Source: Apodemus sylvaticus
Taxonomy: Eukaryota; Chordata; Mammalia; Rodentia; Muridae
NCBI RefSeq assembly: GCF_947179515.1
Contig: NC_067474.1
Coordinates: 96,475,324-96,539,323 of the forward strand
Length of the DNA: 64,000 nt
Direction of reading: 5' to 3'
This document shows positions 10,561-22,199 of the stretch, one piece after another; position 1 is the first letter of the stretch, and every line of letters begins with the position of its first letter. Under the pieces are notes generated by a model. The model worked only from the letters and a program-made list of their open reading frames with translations. It made no database searches and was not told the origin of the DNA. The position numbers and the translations under genes were made by a program.

Positions 10561-13089
10561 TAAAACTTTACAAGTCGGGTGTGGATTTTATATGTGACAT
10601 AGATTTATGTGCAAGTATGTGGTGTACATAAAATTAGTTTTAACTGAAGCTCAGAATTTTTAAAAGGATTCCAATTTCTGATCAGAAAGATTAGTATTAA
10701 GGTGAAAACATATTTTTTGACACACTTTTTATAATTTTGTGTTTTACACACATTTGCATGAACTTTAGGGCGCATTGGTGTTTATAGATTCCTTGGTTAG
10801 GTGCCCCCAGCTCTTTAAAACAAGAATTCTAAGCCTAAACTTAAAAATAACAGTTATTTTAAATAAAAATTTTCTGCTTCTGTTTTCACATTCAAGAAAC
10901 TCTGTAAGTGTTTGTTTTCCACAGCCCTGAGATAATATAAGCTTTAGTGGGGGTGGGGGTCTGATGGCCATCATAGCTCTTATGAGATGAACTTGAAATA
11001 ACAGCCTCGAGTCAATTTGGCTATATGAAGGTTATGTTGCTGGGTTATAACTTCTGTGACTGTACAGCATAGATTGTTGAACAGGCCAGTGTGGTTTAAA
11101 ATGAAGCAAACTGCTACACTCTATCAGATTGGACTGGCAAGGCTGACTGAATGTTAAAACTCTGGTAGCCCTTTCACATGTACACACTCCAATCCTAAGG
11201 CTTGCTAAGCACAGCAGTTTTAATGCATTGGCAGCTATTTATCACTTCTTTTGGAAGAAGAGTTATTAAAGCTTTATGCTAACTGACAGTAGAAATGTAG
11301 CCTTTTTAATTGCTAGGGATATATCAGAAATACTAAATTTAAACCAAGTAGGTTTTGTTTTTTAAACAAAGAATCTCTAGATATGCCTTTAAGTATCTTA
11401 GCAAAATTGCTGGAATTGGATTTTTTTAAATAAAAGAATATGTTCTTTGATATCTTTCAACAATGTTTGAAAATTTCCTTGGTGAATATTCTTTTTCAAA
11501 TATTTAAGATAGATACATTTTTAACATAAAAATAAAGGCACATCTTCTTTAGTAATATGTGATGATTCAGTACATGTATGCATTATGTAATGCTTAAATC
11601 AGATTTAAAGTACATCTGTCTTCTGAGTACTTACCTTTTTTTTTTTGTAGGAGAAATACTCAGGTCATTTTTTAGCTTTAAAGACATGCGGTGTGTTGCT
11701 GTTACTGATGGTCACATTGCTGTACGATGGCCCACCGGAATGTCTTCTATTTGACGATCATGCTGTGCCCATTGATCAACTTTGCAATGTTCTTAAATAT
11801 CTATTAATATTAAAGTTTGAAAATTAAGCATCTAATGAGTAATCATTTTTGTCTGATTACTTATTTTTGATGCTTGTATGTGTAGTAGTAACTTGACTGA
11901 AAATGAATTACTGAATTTAAGAGCATGCAGCATTTTGACTGGATCCCTTTCAATTCCCAATCATTTGGAATTAATTGCTTTAGCTCACCTAAGTGGCTTA
12001 GGTTTTATACTATCTTTGTGACTATATTAAGAGGAGAGTTTCAAATATGAAACACAAGCGTATTGCTTCTTCTTCATGGGCTGTGAACCACATCTGTGTA
12101 TATTCATGTGTGGCTGACTAGTAAAAAAATAACCAGAAGTGTGTGTAGTCAGTTGTTTGACTGACTGTTCAACAAATTTAATTGTAAAACCTGTTTGATA
12201 AGCTTATTTTAGGAATTTTATATGACAAGGGACGAGCAGAGTTTTGGTGTTTAGATCATCTGATTCCCATACTATTTTGCAACCTAGTCTAGAAAATATC
12301 CCTTATTTTTTTCTCATTCTAATACTTTCTCCCTTAACCCTTCAAAAAAGTTGTGCAATTGCATGCTAGAATTTCTATTCTAAACTGTTATTTAAAGAAC
12401 TGTGAGTCCTCAAAGTTTGTACTTCTGTGATTAGGAAAGCATTTATAAACCCTAACTCATCACGAATGCCAGCATTAACTGTCTCATTAGATAAAACATG
12501 CTGATTATACTTATGTGGTTATCCTTGATATGGAAGTTATTTGTTAGGAAGCAAGTAAAAATTATTTCTGAGTCCCATTTGTCTACTGAAATGTGTATAA
12601 CAATCTGTCATAAAAAATCTGTTGTTATAAAAACACGTGAGTCCACCATTTTGCCTGGCATGCTGGTTCCCTCCCCCAGCTCTGCACTCCTGTGGGGCAT
12701 CTGAGAGCGCTTAGTTATGTCTGGAGTTCAGTGTAATCTAACCTTTGTGTACCTTCGTCCTACCAATTCTTTATTTTTCATCGTTAAAAAAAGAGTTATA
12801 GCTTGAGATTTCTGTAACAAGAAATTTTTAGTAATAATATGGTTTGTTTTACTTAACACAATAAAATAGAATTACGTCTTGGAACCAAATATTTCTCAAA
12901 ACAGTATAGTTCTCATTTCTGACTAGCAAGCATGTAAAAATTTTTGCAGGAAATTTGTTAAACCTTGATGTGTAATGACCCAGCTCTCCTCTCGGCCAGG
13001 CTGTGTTCTTCCTTGTCTAATAGCCTGTGGCATAAATTGAAGGTAATTATCAGGGCTGACAAGTAGCTCTGTTTTCTGTCTACTTGCAG
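10561..13089. other. Repeat-poor intron upstream of the first recognised exon
   Basis: About 2.5 kb with no clear interspersed repeat. The splice acceptor for the exon at 13090 (TTTTCTGTCTACTTGCAG) ends it. An acceptor-like site with an open frame at 11651-11827 is discussed in the findings. No other exon supported. Confidence 0.5.
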
Positions 13090-13235
13090 AGTCTCTCCGA
13101 GGCAAAGATGGAGCTGAGAAGGAAAGATCAATCTCTGCGTCAGCTCAATAGACATCTCACCCAGCTGGAGCAGGACAAGCGTCGACTGGAGGAGAACATC
13201 CGTGACGCAGAGAGTGCCCTCCGCATGGCAGCCAA
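13090..13235 (+). CDS. Ccdc171: Ccdc171 internal coding exon (146 bp), coiled coil
   Basis: An internal exon bounded by a strong acceptor (TTTTCTGTCTACTTGCAG before 13090) and a GTGAGC donor at 13236. It starts in phase 0 and encodes 48 full codons plus two bases of a Lys codon. The peptide starts SLSEAKMELRRKDQSLRQL, continues NRHLTQLEQDKRRLEENI, and ends RDAESALRMAA. It is rich in Glu, Arg, Lys and heptad-spaced Leu, so a coiled coil. I recognise it as CCDC171, a long coiled-coil protein of about 1,300 residues, and place it near the C terminus. The molecular role of the protein is poorly defined. The exon lies in a repeat-poor block, the frame is intact, and it joins the exon at 15466 without a frameshift. 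Identification is from memory of the family. Confidence 0.88.
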
Positions 13236-15018
13236 GTGAGCATTCAGACCGTGGGGAGATCACTTCAAACAGACAAAAGATCAATTCTTACTTTCATGCT
13301 CTGGGTTTTAGCCCTGGATAATACAGTGCTAGAAAACAAAAGTGCAGCTGTCTGTCTTTGAAATTCTCTGATATACCCTCAAAAAGAAAACTCTTAACAC
13401 TCTAAGTGTATATTTTATTGAGGAGCCTCAGAAGCCTATGCGTCTCTGAATCCTCACATTATGCATATCTGGTGCTCAGTGTTGGCGTTACATGTTTGAG
13501 GCCATGTTTTCATTAAAACAGAGTATAAAATTGTTTATTTAAAAGCTTCACATAGTCACATTATTTGTTTCTATATTGTTTTCCCTTATCAACCTTATTT
13601 ATCCTTATCAACCTTCTACTCCACTGGCTCCCACCCTGACTTTGCTTTGTAGATTCTACCAATATCACAAGTAATACTTCCATAAGGAAATGTTGGTAAA
13701 CAATCAGTATGTGTAGCATAGCCTTAAAATGCAGCTAAAACATGTCAACCGTGGGAATCCATTTAAGCTTGTATAGGCATATACTATAGCATATTTAATG
13801 GAAAGATACCATTTCAACGTAAACAGCCATGTAAATGCAGAGGATGCTTCCCTTTTTACCACGTAACATGGACATGCGTACACTTTGAAAGTCAAATTGA
13901 ACAGTTCTGCCAAGCTCTCATTTGTTTCCTCATAACCAGGTTTTGGACTTCAAGACAGGATTTTGTTCAGCAGCACAATGAAAAGAATTAAAGAAACACA
14001 CGATTCTAATTGACTCCTTGTATGTGTTTAGAATTTTTAATTCATGAAAATGTAAAAATATTAACATTTTGAGACAGACTCCTGTTAGATACAAACTGAA
14101 TGTGACTGTACTCTGTAAAGTTACAGGGTAAAGCCTGTAAATCATGGAGTAGGGTATCTGTGATCTTGGAACAACAATACCTATTGCTTCTGGGTTGATG
14201 ACATCACTTATGTATGATGAGGAGATGAATTCCAAAGTACAAATATTGGTTTGCTTGAATATCAACTAATAGTCTTTTTTTTGGAAAGTTTTTTTGTACA
14301 ACTGTATAATATTGCATCTCCATATTAAATGTATATAATTTTTACTTCTAAAAATGTAAGTTTAACTCAGATTTGTTACCATTTTGTTTTCTTTTTTTTT
14401 TGTTTCCATTTTCTTGATCTCCTTGCATCAAGTGCAGAGATAGACTAAGTTATTAACCCTGATTGTCACAGGACCTAGATTCATGGGTGTGTGGCCACAG
14501 GCTTATAAAACCTCCAGGTTTACGTTGTGGTTTTACAGGGCATCAATCAACTTGGGACTTAGGTGTCCATGGCTTGTTCCTAAGGACATAGGATCCTAGA
14601 CAACTAAAGAGGCCTGATTACTATCATTAAAGTCTAGTCTTCAGCATTTTCACTTAGTGTTTATATTTCCTTGTGAAAGCTGAATTAAGTACACAGGCCA
14701 AGCAGAGAACCTGTAACCGCATACATGTGGTCAGGTTATGACACCATGAAAGGGCTGTGAAGGAAGGCTGTATTTTATACAGCATCACCATTTACAACGT
14801 TCTGCCACCAATTAAAGATAGAAAGAATGTCTTGTGTTTTCAGAACATCTGAAATTATGAATAATGTAATCATTGACTCTTTATTTTTTCCATTCTCTTA
14901 ACTTAATGGTCCCTCCCCCCAGTTTAGGTCAAGTAACGCAAGTGAGCATGGGGGTTAAGTATAACATATTTCAGTGGCTATGGTTAAATTTTATACGTTT
15001 CCCACATGTATGTAGCAT

Positions 15019-15020
<2 letters not shown>

Positions 15021-15104
<84 letters not shown>
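15021..15104. repeat. Compound (TG)n(AG)n microsatellite
   Basis: About 20 TG/GT units (15021-15060) are followed by about 22 GA units (15061-15104). Long open frames rich in Cys-Val or Arg-Glu across it are artefacts of the repeat. Confidence 0.97.
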
Positions 15105-15107
<3 letters not shown>

Positions 15108-15139
15108 TGACAGCCATAGGTTGATGTTGAGTCTTTGGG

Positions 15140-15355
15140 ATTGCCTTTCATTCTGTTTGTCTCTGAGTCAAGGCCTGTCATTAAGCCTGGAGCTCACTAA
15201 TTCCCTCTAGTCATGCTCTCCAGCTTGACCAGGAGCCTGAGTCTTCCTTGAGGACTCAAATTACAGGCTGCCATCAAGGCTTCCCATGTGTGCGGGGGAT
15301 CTGGGTCCTGTCACCCTTACATAGAAAGCACTTCATTTACCAGGCTACCTCCCAG
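15140..15355 (-). mobile_element. Probable degenerate B4-type SINE (minus strand)
   Basis: The order of AGCCTGGAGCTCACTAATTC, ATTACAGGCTGCCATC and GGGGGATCTGGGTCC..AAGCACTTCATTTACCAGGC matches the antisense of rodent B4 SINEs, heavily diverged. Confidence 0.45.
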
Positions 15356-15465
15356 GTTTTAAAAGGGAGATCAAAGACAACTAGTTACAATGACTTAGGC
15401 CAAAGTGTAAACAAATGTAGAAAGACTTGGGTTATACTCACACCTGTTTTCTCTCTTTTTTCTAG

Positions 15466-15520
15466 AGACAAAGAATGTGTTGCCAATCACATGAGAACAG
15501 TAGAAAACATGCTTCATAAG
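15466..15520 (+). CDS. Ccdc171: Ccdc171 internal coding exon (55 bp)
   Basis: A short internal exon with an excellent pyrimidine tract and TAG acceptor (ending 15465) and an AAG|GTATTA donor at 15521. The first base completes the Lys codon split by the preceding intron. The rest encodes DKECVANHMRTVENMLHK and ends in phase 0. Together with 13090..13235 it makes 67 uninterrupted codons of the same coiled-coil region, as expected for CCDC171. The acceptor contains two adjacent AGs (TCTAGAG). Only use of the first keeps the reading frame known for this family. No later exon of the gene was recognised before the window end. Confidence 0.86.
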
Positions 15521-15599
15521 GTATTATAGTTTTAAAAATCATTCAACATGTGCTATGACTATTTGGATCATTATTTTTATTTTTTATTTTGTTTTTAAA

Positions 15600-17285
15600 G
15601 TTTTGTTTTATTTTACTTTATTTTTTTCTTTGCAAAAATTTTTTCTCTCATGCAATACATCCTGGCTGCAGCGTCCCTTCCCTCCATTCTTCCCAGTCTT
15701 CCACACCTTCCCCATATCTACTCCTTGGTTTTACTTCAGAAAAGACCGGCCTCCCAGATGCAATGAGACCTGGCATAAATCCTCATTCCAAGGTTGGACA
15801 AGGCAGCCTGGTAGGAGGGCAGGGTCCCATAGGCAGGCCCAAGAGTCAGACACCCTACTCCACTGTTAGGAGCCCAAACAAAAACACCAAACCAACAAGC
15901 ACATCATGTATACAGAGGATCTAGCACAGACCCTTCCTGTATACAGAGGATCTAGCATAGACCCTTCCTGTATACAGAGGATCTAGCAAGACCCTTCCTG
16001 TATACAGAGGATCTAGCACAGACCCTTCCTGTATACAGAGGATCTAGCACAGACCCTTCCTGTATACAGAGGATCTAGCACAGACCCTTCCTGTATACAG
16101 AGGATCTAGCACAGACCCTTCCTGTATACAGAGGATCTAGCACAGACCCTTCCTGTATACAGAGGATCTAGCACAGACCCTTCCTGTATACAGAGGATCT
16201 AGCACAGACCCTTCCTGTACACAGAGGATCTAGCACAGGCCCTTCCTGTATACAGAGGATCTAGCACACACCCTTCCTGTACACAGAGGATCTAGCACAG
16301 ACCCTTCCTGTACACAGAGGATCTAGCACAGACCCTTCCTGTATACAGAGGATCTAGCACAGACTCTTCCTATACACAGAGGATCTAGCACAGACCCTTC
16401 CTGTATACAGAGGATCTAGCACAGATCCTTCCTGTATACAGAGGATCTAGCACAGACCCTTCCTGTACACAGAGGATCTAACACAGACCCTTCCTGTATA
16501 GAGAGGATCTAGCATAGACCCTTCCTGTACACAGAGGATCTAACACAGACCTTTCCTGTATACAGAGGATCTAGCACAGACCCTTCCTGTATACAGAGGA
16601 TCTAGCACAGACCCTTCCTGTATACAGAGGATCTAGCACAGACCCTTCCTGTATACAGAGGATCTAGCACAGACCCTTCCTGTATACAGAGGATCTAGCA
16701 CAGACCCTTCCTGTATACAGAGGATCTAGCACAGACCCTTCCTGTATACAGAGGATCTAGCACAGACCCTTCCTGTATACAGAGGATCTAGCACAGACCC
16801 TTCCTGTACACAGAGGATCTAACATAGACCTTTCCTGTATATAGAGGATCTAGCACAGACCTTTGCCCCATTGCTGCTTCAGTCTCTGTGAGCTCCTGTG
16901 AGTTCTGCCTAGCTGATTCTGTGGGCCATGTTCTCCTGGTGCCCTTGACGCCTCTGGCGTCTGTTGCAGTTCACCAAGCTCTGCTGCCATCAGCTTCTGG
17001 AGGAAAGCTCTCTGATGATGACTGGCGTAGGCCGCAGAAGTGCGACAGAGTATCATTAGGAATCATTTCACTGAATGTTTATTTATTTTTATTTTTTAAG
17101 CCATCCATCTTCCTGACACTGGGCACCCAGGCAGGGTGTGGCATGGGCTCTCTCTTGTGGCTTCAGTCTTGAGTTAAATCTGTCATTGGTTGGCCACTCT
17201 CACAAGCTCTGAGTGACCATTGTCCCTGTGCATCTTGCAGGTGGGACAGGTTGGGGGACATAGGCCATTGTTTATATTAACTTCA
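15600..17285 (-). mobile_element. Lx-type L1 3' UTR (minus strand) containing a minisatellite
   Basis: The left part (15640-15906, CAATACATCCTGGCTGCAGC.. to ..CCAACAAGCACATCATG) and the right part (16863-17285, TTGCTTCAGTCTCTGTGAGC.. and ..GGCACCCAGGCAGGGTGTGG) are consecutive segments of an old murine L1 3' UTR also seen at 5565 and 39585. Between them a short segment has expanded into the 31-bp array at 15907-16862. No ORF2 sequence is attached. Confidence 0.75.
15907..16862. repeat. 31-bp minisatellite, about 31 copies
   Basis: Tandem units of 31 bp, each containing CAGAGGATCTAGCACAG followed by ACCCTTCCTGTATA. Most units are identical. Variants carry TGTACAC for TGTATAC, AACACAG for AGCACAG, or single substitutions, and they concentrate in the middle (16216-16550) and near the right end. 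One unit near 15985 is shortened by 2 bp. There are no spacers between units, so this is not a CRISPR array. Confidence 0.97.
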
Positions 17286-17592
17286 AAGCAGATTAATTAT
17301 TTTTGACTATCTTTAAAAATAAATTGAGCAGAAACATACTTAGAAACAACTGTGAGCAACATTGGCATTACTTTTCTGGAACTTCCTTTAGGTACTTGGT
17401 AAAACTATGAGAATTATGTTTTCTCCAAACTGGCCTAAGTGCATTGCAGTTATTTGTGGTCTTTGCTCAGTGGCCTGTAGGTCACCATCATTCTCTTTAT
17501 GTTCTCTGATGACAAAACACTGGACTGCTATTAAACGGTTGTCTATATAAACACGTGGAAAGAGAGGATATATATTCAGCAGTAGCTGTGTA
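17286..17592. other. Unique sequence
   Basis: About 300 bp of AT-rich intronic DNA with no feature recognised. Confidence 0.4.
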
Positions 17593-17950
17593 CCTTAGTG
17601 TGGTGATTTGAATATACTTGGCCCAGGGAGTACTATTATTAGGAGGTATGGCCTTGTTGAAGTAGGTATGCTCTTGTTGGAGGAAGTGTGTCACTGTGTA
17701 GGTGGGCTTTGAGACCCTCCTCCTAGGTGCCTGAAAACTAGTCTTCTCCTGGCTGCCTTCAGATCATGACATAGAACTTTCAGCTCCTTCTCCAGCACCA
17801 TGCCTACCTGGGCACAGCCATGCTTCCCATCTTGATGATAATGGACTGAACTTCTGAACCTGTAAGCCAGCTCCAATTAAATGTTGTCCTTTATAAAAGT
17901 TACCTTGGTCATGATGTCTCTACACAGCAACGGAAACCCTGACTAAGACA
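17593..17950 (+). mobile_element. Rodent LTR-like interspersed repeat (+ strand)
   Basis: Begins GTGGTGATTTGAATATACTT, passes through GGAGGAAGTGTGTCACTGTG and CTGAACCTGTAAGCCAGCTC, and ends GAAACCCTGACTAAGACA. This class is related in layout to MaLR/ORR1 LTRs, but I cannot assign the Repbase name with certainty (a URR1-like DNA element is the alternative). Antisense relatives occur at 29110 and 29885. Confidence 0.65.
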
Positions 17951-18189
17951 CTTAGCTAGGCATTCAAATGATTCAAATGGAAATTTCTTCCTTAATGAGT
18001 ATGTTCTTAAAATGAAAAATCCATTCAACGATCTATCATTTTTAAAACTGATTGCTTTTGAATTATAAACTGTGGCATGACATGTAGTAATTAGCAGCAT
18101 AAGTGTGTTACATTAGTAAAAAGTTGTTGGCTATATACTGTCTTAGCACCATCTTCTAGAGGAAGAGATGCGTTCATTGTTTCATTAAG

Positions 18190-18421
18190 AGTTTTTTATT
18201 TATTCATATATTGTATGTGCATGTGTGTGTGCATGTCTGTGCATGCATGTGTGTGCACATGTATGTGTTTGCATGCACACTCATATGGTACACTAATGGA
18301 GGCTAGAAAACAGCTTGTGGAAGTTATTTTTCTCCTTCTACCATGTGTATTTTCAGGACTGAACCTGGGTCATCCAGCTTAGCGATATGTGCTTATACCC
18401 ACTGAGTCATCTTGGCAGCCT
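18190..18421 (-). mobile_element. B4-like SINE (minus strand)
   Basis: A TG-rich start (18210-18290) is followed by GGACTGAACCTGGGTCATCC and CCACTGAGTCATCTTGGCAGCC, the antisense of the tRNA-like head of a B4/B3-type SINE. Confidence 0.6.
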
Positions 18422-18554
18422 CTCGTTATTTAAAATCAATGTTATTTACATATTTGTGTTATTTTCTAACTGGCAGTTTTTTAAATGCAAATGTCTAATA
18501 CTTTTAAGATATATACAGTAATAAATGACATTTAGAAGAATTTTAATACTCTAA

Positions 18555-19851
18555 AGTAATACTGTTTTTCTATATTCTTTGTTTACATTCCAAATGATTT
18601 TCCCTTTCCCGGTTCCCCTCTCCTCATAAGTCCCATAAGCCTTCTTCCCTCTGCCCTTTCCACAATCAACCCCCTCCCACTTCTCTGTCCTGGTAATCCC
18701 CTACATTGCTACATCAAGCCTTTCCAGGACCAGGGTCCTCTCCTTCCTTCTTCTTGGGAATGATTTGATATGTGAATTGTGTCTTGGGTACTCAGAGCTT
18801 CTGGGCTAATATCCACTTTTCAGTGACTGCATTCCATGTGTATTCTTTTGTGAATGAGTTACCTCACTTAGGATGATATTTTCCAGATCCAACCATTTGC
18901 CTAAGAATTTCATGAATTCATTGTTTCTAATTGCTGAGTAGTATTCCATTGTGTAAATATACCACATTTTCTGTATTCATTCCTCCATTGAGGGACATCT
19001 GAGTTCTTTCCAGCTTCTGGCTATTATAAATAAGGCTTCTATGAATATAGTGAAGCATGTGTCCTTGTTGCATGCCAGGGAATCCTCTGGGTATATGCCC
19101 AGGAGTGGTATAGCAGGGTCCTCTGGAAGTGACGTGCCCAGTTTTCTGAGGAACCACCAGACTGATTTCCAGAGTGGTTGTACTAGCTTGCAATCCCACC
19201 AGCAGTGAAGAATGTTCCTCTTTCTCCACATCCTCTCCAATACCTGCTGTTTCCTGAGTTTTTAATCTTAGCCATTCTGACTGGTGTGAGGTGAAATCAC
19301 AGGGTCGTTTTGATTTTCATTTCCCTAATGACTAAGGATGTTGAACATTTCTTGTGCTTCTCAGCCATTCAAAATTCTTCAGGTGAAAATTCTTTGTTTA
19401 GCTCTGTATACCATTTTTAATAGGGTTATAGAGTTAGAAAGAGCAATTCTCAAATTCATCTGGAATAACAAAAAACCTAGGATAGCTAAAACTATTCTTA
19501 ACAGCAAAAGAACTTCTTGGGGAAATCAATATCTCAGACCTCAAGCAATACCACAGAGCAATAGTGTTAAAAACTGCATGGTATTGGTACAGTGACAGGC
19601 AGGAGGATCAATGGAACAGGACTGAAGATCCAGAAATGAATCCACACATCTATGGCCACTTGATCTTCGACAAAGGAGCTGAAAACATCCAGTAGAAAAA
19701 AGATAGCCTTTTCAACAAATGGTGCTGGTTCAACTGGAGGTCAGCATGCAGAATATGAATTGATCCATCCTTATCTCCTTGTACTAAGCTCAACTCCAAG
19801 TGGATCAAGGACCTCTACATAAAGCCAGACACACTGAAACTAATAGAAAAG
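18555..19851 (-). mobile_element. 5'-inverted (twin-primed) L1, minus strand
   Basis: 18555-19427 is minus-strand L1: 3' UTR then the C-terminal end of ORF2. At about 19427/19428 the orientation flips, and 19428-19851 reads ORF2 on the + strand from the ELERAILKFIWNNKKP region to PDTLKLIEK. The inverted piece comes from upstream of the non-inverted piece, with a gap of some tens of codons. This is the signature of twin priming. Confidence 0.8.
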
Positions 19852-20344
19852 ACAACATAAGGAGGTCAAGGGGATACAAATTGGAGAGGAAGAAGTCAAA
19901 TTATCACTATTTGCAGATGACATGATAGTCTACTTAAGTGACCCGAAAACCTCCACCAGAGAACTCCTACAGCTGATAAACAACGTCAGCAAAGTGGCTG
20001 GTTATAAAATCAACTCAAGCAAATCAGTTGCCTTCCTATACTCAAAGGATAAGCAGGCTGAGAAAGAAGTTAGGGAAATGACACCCTTCAAAATAGCCAC
20101 AAACAATATGAAGTATCTTGGTGTGACTCTAACCAAACAAGTGAAAGATCTATATGACAAGAACTTCAGGTCTCTGAAGAAGGAAATCGAAGAAGACCTC
20201 AGAAAATGGAAAAATCTGCCATGCTCGTGGATTGGCAGGATTAATATAGTTAAAATGGCCATTTTGCCAAAAGCAATCTATAGATTCAATGCAATCCCCA
20301 TCAAAATCCCACTCAGTTCTTCATAGAGTTAGAAAAAGCAATTC
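19852..20344 (+). mobile_element. L1 ORF2 fragment (+ strand)
   Basis: Starts abruptly at ACAACATAAGGAGGTCAAGG and encodes KLSLFADDMIVYLSDP-type RT sequence (catalytic FADD kept) through MAILPKAIYRFN. It ends where the next L1 begins at about 20345. An open stretch of 134 codons covers 19922-20326. It may be the 5' part of the same insertion whose downstream ORF2 appears at 23306-23519. Confidence 0.7.
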
Positions 20345-20573
20345 TCTTTTTTAATAGGGTTGTTTGGTTTTCTGGAGTCTAACTTCTTAAGTTCTTTATA
20401 TATATTGGATATTAGCCCTCTATCTGATGTAGGATTGGTGAAGATCTTTTCCCAATTTGTTAGTTGCCGATTTGTCCTTTTGATGGTGTCCTTTGCCGTA
20501 CAGAAACTTTGTAATTTTATGAGGTCCCATTTGTCAATTCTTGCTCTTAGAGCATACGCTATTGGTGTTCTGT

Positions 20574-22199
20574 TCAGAAATTTTCTCCCTGTACCAATGT
20601 CCTCAAGGGTCTTCCCAGTTTCTTTTCTATTAGCTTCAGAGTGTCTGGCTTTATGTGGAGGTCCTTGATCCATTTGGAGTTGAGCTTAGTACAAGGAGAC
20701 AAGGATGGATCAATTTGCATTCTTCTGCATGCTGACCTCCAGTTGAACCAGCACCATTTGTTGAAAAGGCTCTCTTTTTTCCATTGGATGTTTTCAGCCC
20801 CTGTGTCGAGGATCAAGTGGCCATAGGTGTGTGGGTTCATTTCTGGATCTTCAATCCTGTTCCATTGATCCTCCTGCCTGTCACTGTACCAATACCATGC
20901 AGTTTTTAACACTATTGCTCTGTAGTATTGCTTGAGGTCAGGGATACTGATTCCCCCAGATTTTCTTTTGTTGCTGAGAATAGTTTTAGCTATCCTGGGT
21001 TTTTTGTTGTTCCAGATGAATTTGATAATTGCTCTTTCTAACTCTGTGAAGAATTGAGTTGGGATTTTGATGGGCATTGCATTGAATATGTATATTGCTT
21101 TTGTCAAAATGGCCATTTTAACTATATTGATTCTACCGATCCATGAGCATGGGAGGTTTTCCCATTTTTTGAGGTCTTCTTCCATTTCCTTCTTCAGAGT
21201 CTTGAAGTTCTTGTCATACAGATCTTTCACATGTTTGGTAAGAGTCACCCCAAGATACTTTATACTGTTTGTGGCTATTGTGAAGGGGGTCATTTCCCTA
21301 ATTTCTTTCTCAGCCTGCTTATCCTTTGAGTATAGGAAGGCCACTGATTTGCTTGAGTTGATTTTATAACCTGCCACTTTGCTGAAGTTGTTTATCAGCT
21401 GTAGGAGCTCTCTAGTGGAGTTTTTTGGGTCACTTAGGTAGACTATCATGTCGTCTGCAAATAATGATAGTTTGACTTCTTCCTTTCCAATTTGTATCCC
21501 TTTGACCTCCTTATGTTGTCGAATTGCCCGAGCTAGTACCTCAAGTACAATATTGAAAAGATAAGGAGAAAGGGGGCAGCCTTGTCTGGTCCCTGATTTC
21601 AGTGGGATTGCTTCAAGTTTCTCTCCATTTAGTTTGATGCTGGCTACCGGTTTGCTGTATATTGCTTTTACTATGTTTAGGTATGGGCCTTGAATTCCTG
21701 TTCTCTCCAAGACTTTAAGCATGAAAGGATGCTGAATTTTGTCAAATGCTTTTTCAGCATCCAATGAAATGACCATGTGGTTTTGTTCTTTGAGTTTGTT
21801 TATGTAGTGGATTGTATTGATGGATTTCCGTATATTGAACCAATCCTGCATTCCCGGGATAAAGCCTACTTGATCATGGTGGATGATCGTTTTGATGTGT
21901 TCTTGGATTCGGTTGGCAAGAATTTTATTGAGTATTTTTGCATCGATGTTCATAAGGGAAATTGGTCTGAAGTTCTCTTTCTTTGTTGGATCGTTGTGTG
22001 GCTTTGGTATCAGCATAATTGTGGCTTCGTAGAAGGAATTGGGTAGTGTTCCTTCTGTTTCTATTTTGTGGAATAGTTTGAAGAGTATTGGTGTTAACTC
22101 TTCTTTGAAGGTCTGATAGAATTCTGCACTGAAACCATCTGGTCCTGTGCTTTTTTTGGTTGGAAGACTTTCTATGACTCCTTCTATTTCTTTAGGCAT
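20574..22199 (-). pseudogene. L1 ORF2 reverse-transcriptase segment, 541 uninterrupted codons
   Basis: The longest intact L1 frame here, lying in the inverted portion of the L1 at 20345-23234. It starts at MPKEIEGVIESLPTKK in the EN-RT linker. It contains the RT N-terminal region FRPISLMNIDAKILNK (residues about 77-92), motif A SLDAEKAFD (145-153), motif B TRQGCPLSP (204-212), and catalytic FADD (247-250). The thumb and connection region follow, to a frame break near the segment coding for GRPLRTLVQGENF. L1 ORF2 is normally about 1,280 residues, with an N-terminal endonuclease and a C-terminal Cys-rich region. Both are missing from this piece, so it cannot retrotranspose by itself. Confidence 0.85.

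Larger units (their letters stand above)
13236..15465 (+). other. Ccdc171 intron between the two recognised exons
   Basis: A 2.2-kb intron with GTGAGC donor and TTTTCTCTCTTTTTTCTAG acceptor. It holds a TG/AG microsatellite (15021-15104) and a probable degenerate B4 SINE (15140-15355), otherwise unique AT-rich sequence. Open frames on the minus strand at 13704-14265 are not protein-like. Confidence 0.75.

Noticed and set aside
12498..12704. 68-codon open frame upstream of the first Ccdc171 exon
   Set aside because: No splice signals, no domain, and low-complexity hydrophobic start. Compatible with chance.
14873..15210. Open frames of Cys-Val and Arg-Glu repeats
   Set aside because: Translation of the TG/AG microsatellite.
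15907..16862. Regular 31-bp repeats that might suggest a CRISPR array
   Set aside because: Units are directly head-to-tail with no spacers, in a mammalian L1 3' UTR. It is a minisatellite.
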